Source of the DNA: Polaromonas eurypsychrophila
Lineage (GTDB): Bacteria; Pseudomonadota; Gammaproteobacteria; Burkholderiales; Burkholderiaceae_C
Length of the DNA: 64,000 nucleotides
Direction: 5' to 3'
Assembly (NCBI RefSeq): GCF_014641715.1
Contig: NZ_BMIG01000017.1
Coordinates: 1-64,000 of the forward strand
Within the stretch, counting starts at the first letter, position 1. Each line of letters begins with the position of its first letter. Under the pieces are notes generated by a model that worked only from the letters and a program-made list of their open reading frames with translations, was not told where the DNA came from and ran no database searches. This document shows, piece after piece, positions 28,076 through 35,897 of the stretch. The translations under genes and the position numbers were made by a program.

Positions 28076-28708
28076 CTAACCGTCCCTCAGTAAAAACTGC
28101 ATGCTGGTTCCCGCCAGTTCCAGCACATCGTTGTGTGCCAGTGGCACAGCTTCGGCGCCGACTGGAAGCCCGTTGAGCGTGGGCTGAACGGCACCCGTCA
28201 TGTGGGCCACATAGAAGCCATAACGCCGGTGCGAGACAGCCACCACGCTGACATCGGGCTGACCAAACGTGGTGACGGTCTTGACCACCGGCATCTCCAG
28301 CCCGGCCGACGACCCCGACAGCACCTTGAAGCTGGCGTGCAAGGCAGTTGACGCGCCCGGCGACGCCTGCGCATCAAGCTTCATCGTCGCAGTTTCGTGG
28401 TAACCCGACTCTTCCGACGCCGCGAGGTATTGAATCCTGAAATTTCCGATCGCGATGGCGTCGTTGTCGTGCAGCAGTTCGCGGGCCTTGATCATGTGCC
28501 CATTGAGGTAGGTGCCATTGGTGCTACCCAGGTCCTCGACATGGACCTCGGCCAGGCCGTGCAACTCGAACACGCAGTGCTCGCCGCTGACCAGCGGGTT
28601 ATTGAGCACAATGTCGTTATTCGGCCGCCGGCCCAGCGTGGTGCGGTCCTTGCGCAGGTAGACATGCTTGACCTCGACGCCCTCGACCGATGTTATGAGT
28701 TGCGGCAT
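28076..28708 (-). CDS. FHA-domain protein
   Basis: The 210-residue protein has an N-terminal FHA domain (about 18-90) with the phosphothreonine-binding residues in TTLGRRPNNDIVLNNPLVSGEH and DLGSTNGTYLNG. A second, weaker repeat-like segment spans about 130-205 (TTFGQPDVSVVAVSHRRYGFY, PTLNGLPVG), which may be a degenerate FHA fold. Start is ATG 28708 (MPQLITSVEG), after a run containing GGGGGAG. FHA proteins bind Thr-phosphorylated partners; no Ser/Thr kinase is encoded nearby. Confidence 0.82.
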   Translation of the reverse strand: MPQLITSVEGVEVKHVYLRKDRTTLGRRPNNDIVLNNPLVSGEHCVFELHGLAEVHVEDLGSTNGTYLNGHMIKARELLHDNDAIAIGNFRIQYLAASEESGYHETATMKLDAQASPGASTALHASFKVLSGSSAGLEMPVVKTVTTFGQPDVSVVAVSHRRYGFYVAHMTGAVQPTLNGLPVGAEAVPLAHNDVLELAGTSMQFLLRDG

Positions 28709-28822
28709 AAAACTCCCCCATTCACCCACCGGCGCCTGTCGCGCGATGGTCCACCATGGTAGTCCTCGGGGCCGCCTGAAACAAGAGGGCTGGCTACCCG
28801 GTACGCAACAGACTGTGAACTT

Positions 28823-29038
28823 CTAGCGTGGCCCGCGCAGCGGCTGCAGCAGTCCCGTCAGGCCGTTGTGGTCGATCTCCAGTGCCAATGCGAGCAATCG
28901 GCCAAGTTCGCCTTTGGGGAAACCCTCGCGCGCGAACCAGGCTAAATAGTTGCCCGGCAGGTCTGCGATCAGGCGCCCCTGGTACTTGCCAAAAGGCATC
29001 TCGCGTGTAACCAGCAACTGCAAGTCCTCGGGCGCCAT
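28823..29038 (-). CDS. DUF3820 family small protein
   Basis: The 71-residue protein matches the DUF3820 pattern MPFGKYQGRLIADLPGNYL followed by WFAREGFPKGELGRLLALALEI. The family is small, cytosolic and of unknown role, with one member described as a quorum-sensing-regulated factor in Pseudomonas. The ATG at 29038 lies just before the stop of the YciH gene (one base apart), so the two are translationally linked. Confidence 0.85.
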   Translation of the reverse strand: MAPEDLQLLVTREMPFGKYQGRLIADLPGNYLAWFAREGFPKGELGRLLALALEIDHNGLTGLLQPLRGPR

Positions 29039-29039
29039 T

Positions 29040-29402
29040 TCAGCCCCCCGCCTGCTTGACGGTAAAGCCCTGCTTTTTGAGCAACTCGATCAGGCTGGCC
29101 AGGTGGTCGCCCTGCACCTCGATCACGCCGTCCTTGACGGTGCCGCCCGAGCCGCAGGCCGCCTTGAGCTGTTTGCCAAGCTGGACCAGCGCCGGCTCTG
29201 CCAGCGGCACGCCCTTGACGACGGTCACACTTTTACCGCCGCGCCCCTTGGTCTCGCGCGATACCCGGACAATTCCGTCGGACGGGGGAAACGGTCGCGT
29301 CTGGCGGCACAGGCACTGGGCCAGCGCCTTGCGACACACCGGGCACATGCGCCCCGCGTCGGTCGAATAGACGAGTCCGCCGGCGGTTGAATGACTTTTC
29401 AT
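29040..29402 (-). CDS. yciH: SUI1/YciH-family translation initiation factor-like protein
   Basis: The 120-residue protein has a small N-terminal cysteine cluster (CPVCRKALAQCLC) and a C-terminal SUI1 domain (VRVSRETKGRGGKSVTVVKG, LGKQLKAACGSGGTVKDGVI, QGDHLASLIELLKKQGFTVK). Bacterial YciH resembles eukaryotic eIF1 and influences start-site selection in vitro. I chose ATG 29402 (MKSHSTAGG); upstream codons to 29453 are less likely. It forms a two-gene unit with the DUF3820 gene. Confidence 0.85.
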   Translation of the reverse strand: MKSHSTAGGLVYSTDAGRMCPVCRKALAQCLCRQTRPFPPSDGIVRVSRETKGRGGKSVTVVKGVPLAEPALVQLGKQLKAACGSGGTVKDGVIEVQGDHLASLIELLKKQGFTVKQAGG

Positions 29403-29532
29403 GGAATGCACCGATGGAGAAACTGCCTCAGAACCCATCGCCCCGAGCGCCATTGGCTATCGTACAACGACGCAAGCGGGATTCCCCGACACCCTGGCGT
29501 TGCATCGGTTGTAGCCGGTGCTGGGTGCAGGC

Positions 29533-30084
29533 TCAGATGTAGCCGACAGGCTGCGGGGTGTGCCGCAGATGAAGCGACATACCCAGCGCCTCCATGTGAT
29601 TGCCGTCACGGCCGAGAATTGTTTCGGCCAGGGGAAGGAAATATTCCTCTTCGAAACGGGCGTGCGACGAATAAGCGTGAACCAGTTTTTCCACGGCATC
29701 GAGATCCAGATCGACAGACTGGGACTTGGCCACGGCCTTGACAACAGGCTCCAACTTTTTCCACATTGCCTCGATCTGGCGGTGCTCTGCGGTCAGACGC
29801 CGCACCATGGCCTGAACCTCCTCTGCCTCCCGGCCCCGGCCGGCACTGCGCAACACGGCGGGAAACAACTCGCTCTCCTCGTCCGCATGGTGTTCGTACA
29901 CCGCGTGTTGGAACAGGGCCAGCGTGTCGGTGGCGATGGTTCGCGCCTGGGCCGCAGCCGCCTGGAGCGCAGGCAATTTCTCAAAGGCCTGAAGCCTGGA
30001 CAGAATGCCCAGATGGCACTGGGAAAAACCGACCAGTGGCTCGCTGGAATGACTCGGGTCGTGCGCGGTAGGGGGGGTCGTCAT
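29533..30084 (-). CDS. Hemerythrin-domain protein
   Basis: The 183-residue four-helix protein has the hemerythrin HHE ligands: His in FSQCHLGILSRL, H-x-x-x-E in HHADEESELFP, His in TAEHRQIEAMW and H-x-x-x-E in HARFEEEYFLP. It would bind a non-haem di-iron centre and sense or handle oxygen or nitric oxide. ATG 30084 is chosen; the frame continues upstream through the regulatory region. A perfect FNR-type box lies at 30118-30131, so expression is likely controlled by low oxygen or NO. Confidence 0.87.
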   Translation of the reverse strand: MTTPPTAHDPSHSSEPLVGFSQCHLGILSRLQAFEKLPALQAAAAQARTIATDTLALFQHAVYEHHADEESELFPAVLRSAGRGREAEEVQAMVRRLTAEHRQIEAMWKKLEPVVKAVAKSQSVDLDLDAVEKLVHAYSSHARFEEEYFLPLAETILGRDGNHMEALGMSLHLRHTPQPVGYI

Positions 30085-30117
30085 CCTGCCAATATAGGGC
30101 GCGCCGGTGCGGCTGGT

Positions 30118-30131
30118 TTGATGCACATCAA
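30118..30131 (-). promoter_or_regulatory. FNR/Anr-type box TTGAT-N4-ATCAA
   Basis: TTGATGCACATCAA is a perfect match to the FNR/Anr/Dnr consensus and is symmetric. On the minus strand the candidate -10 hexamer TATATT follows with its first base about 28 bp after the box centre. This places the box at about -41, the class II activation position. Predicted transcription would start at or next to the hemerythrin ATG. Confidence 0.7.
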
Positions 30132-30325
30132 TAAAGCGGCCACCTATCCCTGCGACAGATTGGGGCGCCAGACGTTCGGGCTTTCTTGGCGCGCCGGCAC
30201 TGGAGGCGGATGGGGTGCCGACTGGCTGAAAAAACCTGACGCTGGGCGGTAAATCCAGGGAACCCCTTCGCGTGTCGGCAACTCCAAAAGGCATCCGACC
30301 AGATGGCCAGCCACAAGGAGACACC

Positions 30326-30826
30326 ATGATGAGCCGAAGAAACACCCTTCTGGGCCTGGGCGCGGTATCCGCCCTGTTGGCCAGCGCGCGCGGCCTGTTC
30401 GGCGGCAGCCCGGCGCAGGCAGCGCCACCGGCACACACTTACGAGATCAGCAAAACCGATGCCGACTGGAAAGCGCTGCTCAAGCCCGACCAGTACGCGG
30501 TGCTGCGCAAGGCCGGGACAGAACGCCCGCACACCAGCCCCTTGAACAAGGAAAAACGCGCCGGCACCTACAGTTGCGCCGGCTGCGCCCTACCCCTGTT
30601 TGCGTCAAGTACCAAGTTCGAAAGCGGCACCGGCTGGCCCAGCTTCTGGCAACCGCTGGATAAAGCCGTGGTCGAAGAAAGCGACACCAGCCTGTTCATA
30701 AAACGCACCGAAGTGTTGTGCCGTCGTTGCGGCGGCCACCTGGGCCATGTGTTTACCGACGGTCCGCGCCCCACCGGCCTGCGTTATTGCATGAACGGCG
30801 TGTCTCTGAACTTCACGGCTGCATGA
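30326..30826 (+). CDS. msrB: Exported peptide-methionine (R)-S-oxide reductase
   Basis: The 166-residue protein has a twin-arginine signal (SRRNTLLGLGAVSALLASARG) and then an MsrB domain with zinc cysteines CAGC and CRRC, the FESGTGWPSFW block and the catalytic Cys in RYCMNGVSLNF. It reduces the R-epimer of methionine sulfoxide in periplasmic proteins. The start ATG 30326 is preceded by AAGGAG; a signal for Tat export suggests folding with metal before export. Its TGA overlaps the msrA ATG. Confidence 0.92.
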   Translation: MMSRRNTLLGLGAVSALLASARGLFGGSPAQAAPPAHTYEISKTDADWKALLKPDQYAVLRKAGTERPHTSPLNKEKRAGTYSCAGCALPLFASSTKFESGTGWPSFWQPLDKAVVEESDTSLFIKRTEVLCRRCGGHLGHVFTDGPRPTGLRYCMNGVSLNFTAA

Positions 30827-31530
30827 TGCGCGGCGCCCTCCATGCCCTCGGACTGGTCGCTGCTGCGGGCTTGCTGGCCTGGGGCTTGCTGGGCAACAGT
30901 ACGGCCACAGAAAAAGCCGTGATCCTGCCCGCTCCCGCCTTCGATGCGGCCGCCGCCGCCCCTCCCGCGTTTGAGACTGCCGTGTTTGCGGGCGGCTGCT
31001 TTTGGGGCGTGCAGGCAGTTTTTCAGCACACCCAGGGCGTGCTGAACGCAGTGTCTGGCTACTCGGGCGGGGCGCGCGAAACGGCCACCTACGCCAGTAT
31101 AGGCACAGGCCGAACCGGGCACGCCGAAGCCGTTGAAATCACCTATGACCCCAAGCAGATCTCTTACGGCAAGCTGTTGCAGATTTACTTTTCGGTCGCG
31201 CACGATCCAACGCAGCTCAACCGCCAGGGGCCGGACACAGGCACCCAGTACCGCTCCGCAATTTTTTACAAGGATGCCGGTCAAAAGCAGGTGGCGGAGC
31301 GCTACATCGCGCAACTGGACGGCGCCCGGGTTTATGTCGGCAAGATCGTGACCCAGCTCACGCCGCTGAACGCCTTTTACGCGGCCGAGGCCTACCACCA
31401 GGACTACGCCACACGCAACCCGAACGCGCCTTACATCCGCCGCTTCGACGCGCCGAAAATCGTCAATCTGAAAACCGTGATGCCCGAGCTTTACCGGGCC
31501 ACGCCGGTGCTGGTATCGTTCGTCAAATAA
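30823..31530 (+). CDS. msrA: Exported peptide-methionine (S)-S-oxide reductase
   Basis: The 235-residue protein has a hydrophobic N-terminal signal/anchor (LHALGLVAAAGLLAWGLLGN) and an MsrA domain with catalytic GGCFWGVQAVFQ near 59, SGYSGG, HAEAVEITYDP and a C-terminal YHQDY block. It reduces the S-epimer of methionine sulfoxide. The ATG at 30823 overlaps the msrB stop (ATGA), so the two make a coupled periplasmic repair pair. Confidence 0.92.
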   Translation: MMRGALHALGLVAAAGLLAWGLLGNSTATEKAVILPAPAFDAAAAAPPAFETAVFAGGCFWGVQAVFQHTQGVLNAVSGYSGGARETATYASIGTGRTGHAEAVEITYDPKQISYGKLLQIYFSVAHDPTQLNRQGPDTGTQYRSAIFYKDAGQKQVAERYIAQLDGARVYVGKIVTQLTPLNAFYAAEAYHQDYATRNPNAPYIRRFDAPKIVNLKTVMPELYRATPVLVSFVK

Positions 31531-31560
31531 ATTCACCTTTCCCATCGTCAGGAGCCTCGC

Positions 31561-32451
31561 ATGCCCCGCCCAACCGCCCAGGATTTTGACCAGGAACTGC
31601 TGATCCTGTTTGACGCTTATGTGCACGGCGGCATCGACCGGCGCGGCTTCCTTGAGCGGGCGCAGAAGTTTGCTGTGGGCGGGATGACAGCCGGCATGTT
31701 GCTGACCGCGCTGAGCCCGGACTTCGCCGCGGCGCAACAGGTGCCCAAAGATGACAAGCGCCTGAAGACCGAGACGCTTGAGTTTGCCTCGCCCAATGGG
31801 TACGGCACGGTCAGGGGTTACCTGGCCAAACCGGCCAACGCCACCGGCAAATTGCCGGGCGTGCTGGTTGTTCACGAAAACCGCGGCCTGAACCCGCACA
31901 TTGAAGACATCACGCGGCGCCTGGCGCTGGAAAACTTTATCGCCTTCGCACCGGACGCACTGACACCGCTGGGCGGCTACCCCGGCGACGAGGACAAGGC
32001 GCGCGAGCTGTTCCCCAAACTCGACCAAAGTAAAACCATTGAAGATTTCGTCGCCGCCGCCAGCCTGCTGAAAAACCGCCCCGACTGCAGCGGCAAATAT
32101 GGTGTGGTGGGCTTTTGTTACGGTGGCGGCATGTCCCACAACTTGTCCGTCCGTCTGCCCGATCTGGGCGCGGCGGTTCCGTTTTACGGCAACCATCCCA
32201 AGCCGGAAGACGCAGCCAGGGTCAAGGCCCCGCTGCTGATCCACTTCGCGGCCGTCGATGAACGCATCAACGCCGCTTGGCCGACCTACGAGGCGGCGCT
32301 CAAGGCCGCAGCGGTACGCTACACCGCGCACCAGTACCCCGGCACGCAGCACGGCTTCAACAACGACACGACTCCGCGTTATGACGCGGCCGCCGCCAAG
32401 CTAGCCTGGGACAGGACGCTGGCGTTTTTCAACCAGAATTTACGGACTTGA
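31561..32451 (+). CDS. Exported dienelactone-hydrolase-family protein
   Basis: The 296-residue alpha/beta hydrolase has an N-terminal leader with a twin-arginine-like motif (DRRGFLERAQKFAVGGMTAG). The DLH domain carries the nucleophile Cys in VGFCYGGGMS near 195, Asp in HFAAVDERIN and His in GTQHGFNND. The true substrate is unknown. It starts at ATG 31561 with CAGGAG upstream, 30 bp after msrA, and is probably in the same transcript. Confidence 0.87.
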   Translation: MPRPTAQDFDQELLILFDAYVHGGIDRRGFLERAQKFAVGGMTAGMLLTALSPDFAAAQQVPKDDKRLKTETLEFASPNGYGTVRGYLAKPANATGKLPGVLVVHENRGLNPHIEDITRRLALENFIAFAPDALTPLGGYPGDEDKARELFPKLDQSKTIEDFVAAASLLKNRPDCSGKYGVVGFCYGGGMSHNLSVRLPDLGAAVPFYGNHPKPEDAARVKAPLLIHFAAVDERINAAWPTYEAALKAAAVRYTAHQYPGTQHGFNNDTTPRYDAAAAKLAWDRTLAFFNQNLRT

Positions 32452-32484
32452 ATCGTTCTTGAGCCGGGCCGGCAGATGGCAGTG

Positions 32485-32651
32485 CTAATACTGCAGCCCG
32501 GAAGTAGCGGAACAAAATGAAAGTGATGGCTTCGTGCCGAGGGCAAGGCGCCAGCCGCAGCGAAGGCTGTGCGCCTTCGCAAGAATGGCAACGCCGCCAG
32601 CGGTGCGAAGACGCGCTTTCATGTTTCAATATTTTCGGGTTGCAGTACTAG
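32485..32651. mobile_element. MITE-like element with long imperfect terminal inverted repeats
   Basis: The left end CTAATACTGCAGCCCGGAAG followed by TAGCGGAACAAAATGAAAG pairs with the right end, which on the other strand reads CTAGTACTGCAACCCGAAAA then TATTGAAACATGAAAG. The arms are about 40 bp long and the whole element is about 167 bp. It has no coding capacity. It lies between convergent genes (DLH and GST). The region 32452-32664 contains nothing else. Confidence 0.65.
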
Positions 32652-32664
32652 GTGGGTGCAGGGC

Positions 32665-33309
32665 TCAGGTTTTCGCCTGCGCCGCCTTGCGGTCGGCCAC
32701 CACCTTTTGCGCCGATGGCCGCTCGCCGATGAACTTGATATACGGCTTGTAGTCGATGTCGCCGGCGATCAACAGATCTTCGCCAAAAGCCGCTTTGCTG
32801 GCCATGCCGACCAGCGGCAAGTTGGAAAATGCGGCGCAATCGGCCTGGCTGAAGCTGTCTCCGGCCACGTAGGGCGAAAACCTCGCCAGCTTCTTGAAGG
32901 CGGCGATGTTGGTTTCCAGTTGCTTGCGGATGCGCGCCAGGTTGCCTTCGCTGAGCGGCGCGGCGCCGAAAAAAGTCGAGGCGTACAACTGGCGCGCAAC
33001 GATCTCCAGGTGCCAGTCGATGAAGGTGGTGAGTTCGCGCACCTTGGCCGCCTCGAAGGCGTCGGCAGGCAGCAGCGCAGGCTGCGGCGCGGTGGCCTCG
33101 ATGTAGTCGAGGATGGCCTGGCTTTCGCACAGTCCGCCGTGCGCAGTACGCACAAACGGGATCTTGCCCAGAGGCGAGGCGCTCAGAATCGCGTCGTCGC
33201 TGCTGTGCGTGGCGGCGGCTTCCTCGGTGAAGGGCAGTCCTTTTTCAAGCAGCGCGAGCTTGACCTTGTTGTAGTAATTTGAAATCGGGGAGCCGCAAAG
33301 AATAAGCAT
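32665..33309 (-). CDS. Glutathione S-transferase family protein
   Basis: The 214-residue protein has a thioredoxin-like N-terminal domain (LILCGSPISNYYNKVKLALL, with the G-site motif GKIPFVRT and ESQAILDYIEA) and an all-helical C-terminal domain. The substrate is unknown. ATG 33309 gives the usual length. It is convergent with the dienelactone hydrolase gene across a MITE-like element. Confidence 0.88.
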   Translation of the reverse strand: MLILCGSPISNYYNKVKLALLEKGLPFTEEAAATHSSDDAILSASPLGKIPFVRTAHGGLCESQAILDYIEATAPQPALLPADAFEAAKVRELTTFIDWHLEIVARQLYASTFFGAAPLSEGNLARIRKQLETNIAAFKKLARFSPYVAGDSFSQADCAAFSNLPLVGMASKAAFGEDLLIAGDIDYKPYIKFIGERPSAQKVVADRKAAQAKT

Positions 33310-33412
33310 GGGAAGGAGTCTCCAGGGTAGGTGACCCCCAGTTTATGCTGCCCCATTCCGGCGGCGTGCAACCGCGGCGACAGTTTCGCCCGCCCGGCGG
33401 CCACCCAGGCGG

Positions 33413-33724
33413 TTACTCGGGAAACAGCGGCGCCAGCAAGCGCACGGCGACATTGAATTCCCGCGCGACGGGCGTCACCCGTACCACCTCGGCCTTGCAG
33501 CTGAGCTTGCGGGTCCCGGTGGTACCCGGAAACTCCAGCACCATCTCTATGGCCTGGCCGGGCAGATAACGGGTGGCGGACGCGAAATACAGGCCGGTGG
33601 CGCTGAGGTCATGCGTTGCGCCCTCGCCTCCGTCAACAGTCAGGCGCAAGGCCAGGCCAAAACGCTGCGCCGCCCGCTGATCAAGCAAAAAGGCCTTTTT
33701 TTCGTTTTGGGTGGAAATTTCCAT
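33413..33724 (-). CDS. PilZ-domain protein
   Basis: The 103-residue protein has an RxxxR-like start (RAAQRFGLALRLTV) and the PilZ block THDLSATGLYFAS, with the beta-barrel segment VVRVTPVAREFNVAVRL. PilZ domains bind cyclic di-GMP, but here the first motif is only a partial match to RxxxR (R17-x3-R21), so binding is likely but unproven. ATG at 33724. Confidence 0.82.
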   Translation of the reverse strand: MEISTQNEKKAFLLDQRAAQRFGLALRLTVDGGEGATHDLSATGLYFASATRYLPGQAIEMVLEFPGTTGTRKLSCKAEVVRVTPVAREFNVAVRLLAPLFPE

Positions 33725-34089
33725 GTTTGTCGCTTTTTAAAAGTCCGGGAAACGTCCGGGAAGCGGACGCGGTATTTACCTTAAGCCCCATTGATGGCTG
33801 GGCTGTAGGCGTGCAAACGGGCCGCGTGTGGGACGCAGGCTATGCGTGCCTGTCTGCTTGGGGTAACCCAAAGGCCAGGCGTCGCTATCTGCCGTCCGCC
33901 CCCATCAAATCACACGCGCCGATCGGTGTTGCTGGCAGTTGACGCCAGCCGAGCCCGCTGCCTTTGATGGACATCTTGACCCGCGGCTGACGACAAGGGC
34001 CTCCTACAAACGGGGGATGACAAAGCCCCCGGTGCGCGCCAACACTTGCCACGGTTCAAGCGAAACCGCCAACCCGATCCGGAGCAAGC
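33725..34089. other. Intergenic region without a supported gene
   Basis: This region between the PilZ gene and the peptidoglycan-binding protein has two short direct repeats (GTCCGGGAA twice at 33744-33760) and a GC-rich stretch with several small self-complementary runs. It would include the divergent promoters. I see no open frame with a ribosome-binding site apart from the GGAGC before 34090. Confidence 0.5.
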
Positions 34090-35019
34090 ATGTCCACTTC
34101 CTGTTTTTCCAGAGGCTGCAAAGGCATGATTGCCAAACGCATCCAGACCGACCTGCAGCGCCAGGGCTTTGCCGTCGGCGACCCTTCGAGGTTTGCCGAT
34201 GGCGACTTCGGCGGCAAGACCCATGCCGCCGTGCAGTCGCTGCAAGGCGCGCGCGGCCTGCCTGCCACCGGCGCGGTGGACCCCCTGACCTGGCAGCGAC
34301 TCACGCCGACGCCCATGCCCATGCCCAGCCTGTTCGAACGCTGCCTGCAGGTGACCGCCGCCTTTGAAGGCCACGGCTTCGGGCTGGCCAAAGGCAACTT
34401 TGATGGCGCCGGCATCACCTGGGGCGTGATCGGCTTCACGCTGTCCAACCGCGAAATTCAGGTAGTGCTGGCAGCGGCAGAGGTGCAGTCGCCCGGCATC
34501 CTGGCGCGCTGCATGGGGCCGCTGGCCGCCGAATGGCGAGCCGTCACCGTACTGACGCTGATGCAGCAGGTCGCCTGGGCCCATGCCATGTCGTCGGGGC
34601 CATCCCGTGAAGGCCTGCCCGTCGCCTGGCTGCAGGCCTTTGAAAAGCTCGGCAACGAGGAGGTGGTCAAACGCATCCAGATGAAGCGCGCCTACGAGCG
34701 TTACTTTGTGCCCTGCGCCGCCTCGGCTGCCACGCTCGGCCTCGCCAGTGAGCTGGGCATTGCGCTGGCCTTTGACGTGTTTGTGCAAAACGGCGGCTTC
34801 AAGCCCGACGCCACTACGCTGGCCGCCGGCCTGCCCCCAGCCACGACAGAAGCGGTGCGACGCCAGAAGCTGGCCGCCTGCGTGGCCGCCAGCGCGCGGC
34901 CGCAGTACCAGACGGACGTGTTAAGCCGCAAGAACACACTCGCCACCGGGCAAGGCGTGGTGCATGGTGCGAGTTACCAGCTGACGGCCTGGGGCCTGGG
35001 GGAAGACGCCGCCGCCTAG
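34090..35019 (+). CDS. Peptidoglycan-binding protein with GH46/lysozyme-like domain
   Basis: The 309-residue protein has an N-terminal PG_binding_1 domain (RIQTDLQRQGFAVGDPSRFA, FGGKTHAAVQSLQ, ATGAVDPLTWQRL). A second domain begins at about 80 with FEGHGFGLAKGNFDGAGITW then GVIGFTLSN, which resembles the catalytic start of GH46 chitosanases (Glu then Asp in the first helix). No signal peptide is visible, so export could need a holin or another route. It might be a phage- or defence-derived cell-wall hydrolase. ATG 34090 has GGAGC upstream. Confidence 0.7.
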   Translation: MSTSCFSRGCKGMIAKRIQTDLQRQGFAVGDPSRFADGDFGGKTHAAVQSLQGARGLPATGAVDPLTWQRLTPTPMPMPSLFERCLQVTAAFEGHGFGLAKGNFDGAGITWGVIGFTLSNREIQVVLAAAEVQSPGILARCMGPLAAEWRAVTVLTLMQQVAWAHAMSSGPSREGLPVAWLQAFEKLGNEEVVKRIQMKRAYERYFVPCAASAATLGLASELGIALAFDVFVQNGGFKPDATTLAAGLPPATTEAVRRQKLAACVAASARPQYQTDVLSRKNTLATGQGVVHGASYQLTAWGLGEDAAA

Positions 35020-35024
35020 CAGCA

Positions 35025-35438
35025 CTAGGCTTGCCAGACCCCGTAACCCTGTTCGCGCAGCGCGATGCCGAGTTCAACTTCCATGTCGCGCGCGCCTTCG
35101 TAAGGCATGGGGTTGTACATGGTGTAAAGCTGCGGCAGCAGGCGCAGGCCCCACTTCTGGACATAGACATTGGCCTGGATGCCGGCCTTGTGTTTGTCAA
35201 AACGCACATCCGGGTCCAGCCCGGTCATACCGACATACACAAAAGGCTTGCCGAGCTGCCAGTCCGGGTTGGCGCGGCGAAAGCGACCGACGTTCCAGAC
35301 CTCGTCGGACAGCTCGATCACATAGACGTGGTAGTGATGGCTGCGCGGCGTGAACGGCTTTTTGACGCGCGGCACGACTTTCGCCGTCGCCTGGCCTTTG
35401 GCGACCTTTTTCGGTGCTTTGCGAGACGCTATGGCCAT
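35025..35438 (-). CDS. Divergent GIY-YIG-like nuclease-fold protein
   Basis: The 137-residue protein has a basic N-terminal tail and then a pattern reminiscent of the GIY-YIG fold: HVYVIELSDEV, PFVYVGMTGLDPDVRFDKHK, and ARDMEVELGIALREQGYGVW, matching the Y-V-I / Y-V-G / R-x2-H-x-A-G / E order. The N-terminal Tyr pair and the later Glu that bind metal are plausible but spaced unusually. Function unknown. It is convergent with the 34090 gene, their stops being a few bases apart. Confidence 0.6.
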   Translation of the reverse strand: MAIASRKAPKKVAKGQATAKVVPRVKKPFTPRSHHYHVYVIELSDEVWNVGRFRRANPDWQLGKPFVYVGMTGLDPDVRFDKHKAGIQANVYVQKWGLRLLPQLYTMYNPMPYEGARDMEVELGIALREQGYGVWQA

Positions 35439-35478
35439 GATGAGGCCAAGTATGCGTCAGCGGGCAAGTCTGCAGCTC

Positions 35479-35534
35479 GCTACTAATTTAATAGCTGCTA
35501 ACGACCTCTGCATATGGGCTACAGGGCGATTTTA
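35479..35534 (-). repeat. Copy of the ~60-bp dispersed repeat
   Basis: The plus strand reads CGCTACTAATTTAATAGCTG, a variable middle and GCATATGGGCTACAGGGCGATTTTA, in reverse orientation. It fills most of the gap between the GIY-YIG-like gene start and the end of the 35556 gene. Confidence 0.72.
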
Positions 35535-35555
35535 TGCCTGTTCTGCAACCGCGAC

Positions 35556-35813
35556 TCAGTCCGGCACAAACCTCGCCTTGAACTTGGTTTCGTCAGCCTG
35601 CAGCTCCAGCGTCACCAACTGCCCCATCTTGCCGTCGCTGAGCCGGCAGGCCGCGAACAGGCTGAACTTGCCCTGCAGGTAGTAGCTCTCAAGGTCGATC
35701 AGCATGTAGGGGTAAGGCACAAACACCTGGTGCGGAAAGATGAGCCGGTGCCGGTTGCGCGGCGACGGGAACAGCTTGTAGTCGTCGGTGGTGATGCCCT
35801 GTGCGGATGCCAT
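35556..35813 (-). CDS. Conserved small hypothetical protein
   Basis: The 85-residue protein is hydrophilic with aromatic blocks (DYKLFPSPRNRHRLIFPHQV, VPYPYMLIDLESYYLQGKF) and no signal peptide or Cys. It has normal GC and codon use and an ATG start at 35813. I do not recognise the family. It follows the MFS gene in the same direction, 84 bp downstream. Confidence 0.6.
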   Translation of the reverse strand: MASAQGITTDDYKLFPSPRNRHRLIFPHQVFVPYPYMLIDLESYYLQGKFSLFAACRLSDGKMGQLVTLELQADETKFKARFVPD

Positions 35814-35897
35814 GGTGAGGTACTTTGTTCGTGGTGTGTGAGAAGGCGTTGAAAGGTGGAAGGATGGAAGGATTCAGTTGCAACGCGGGCCCGAACA

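Noticed and set aside
33725..34089. Possible riboswitch in the 365-bp gap before the peptidoglycan-binding gene
   Set aside because: Several self-complementary runs exist but I could not match them to a known riboswitch core by eye.
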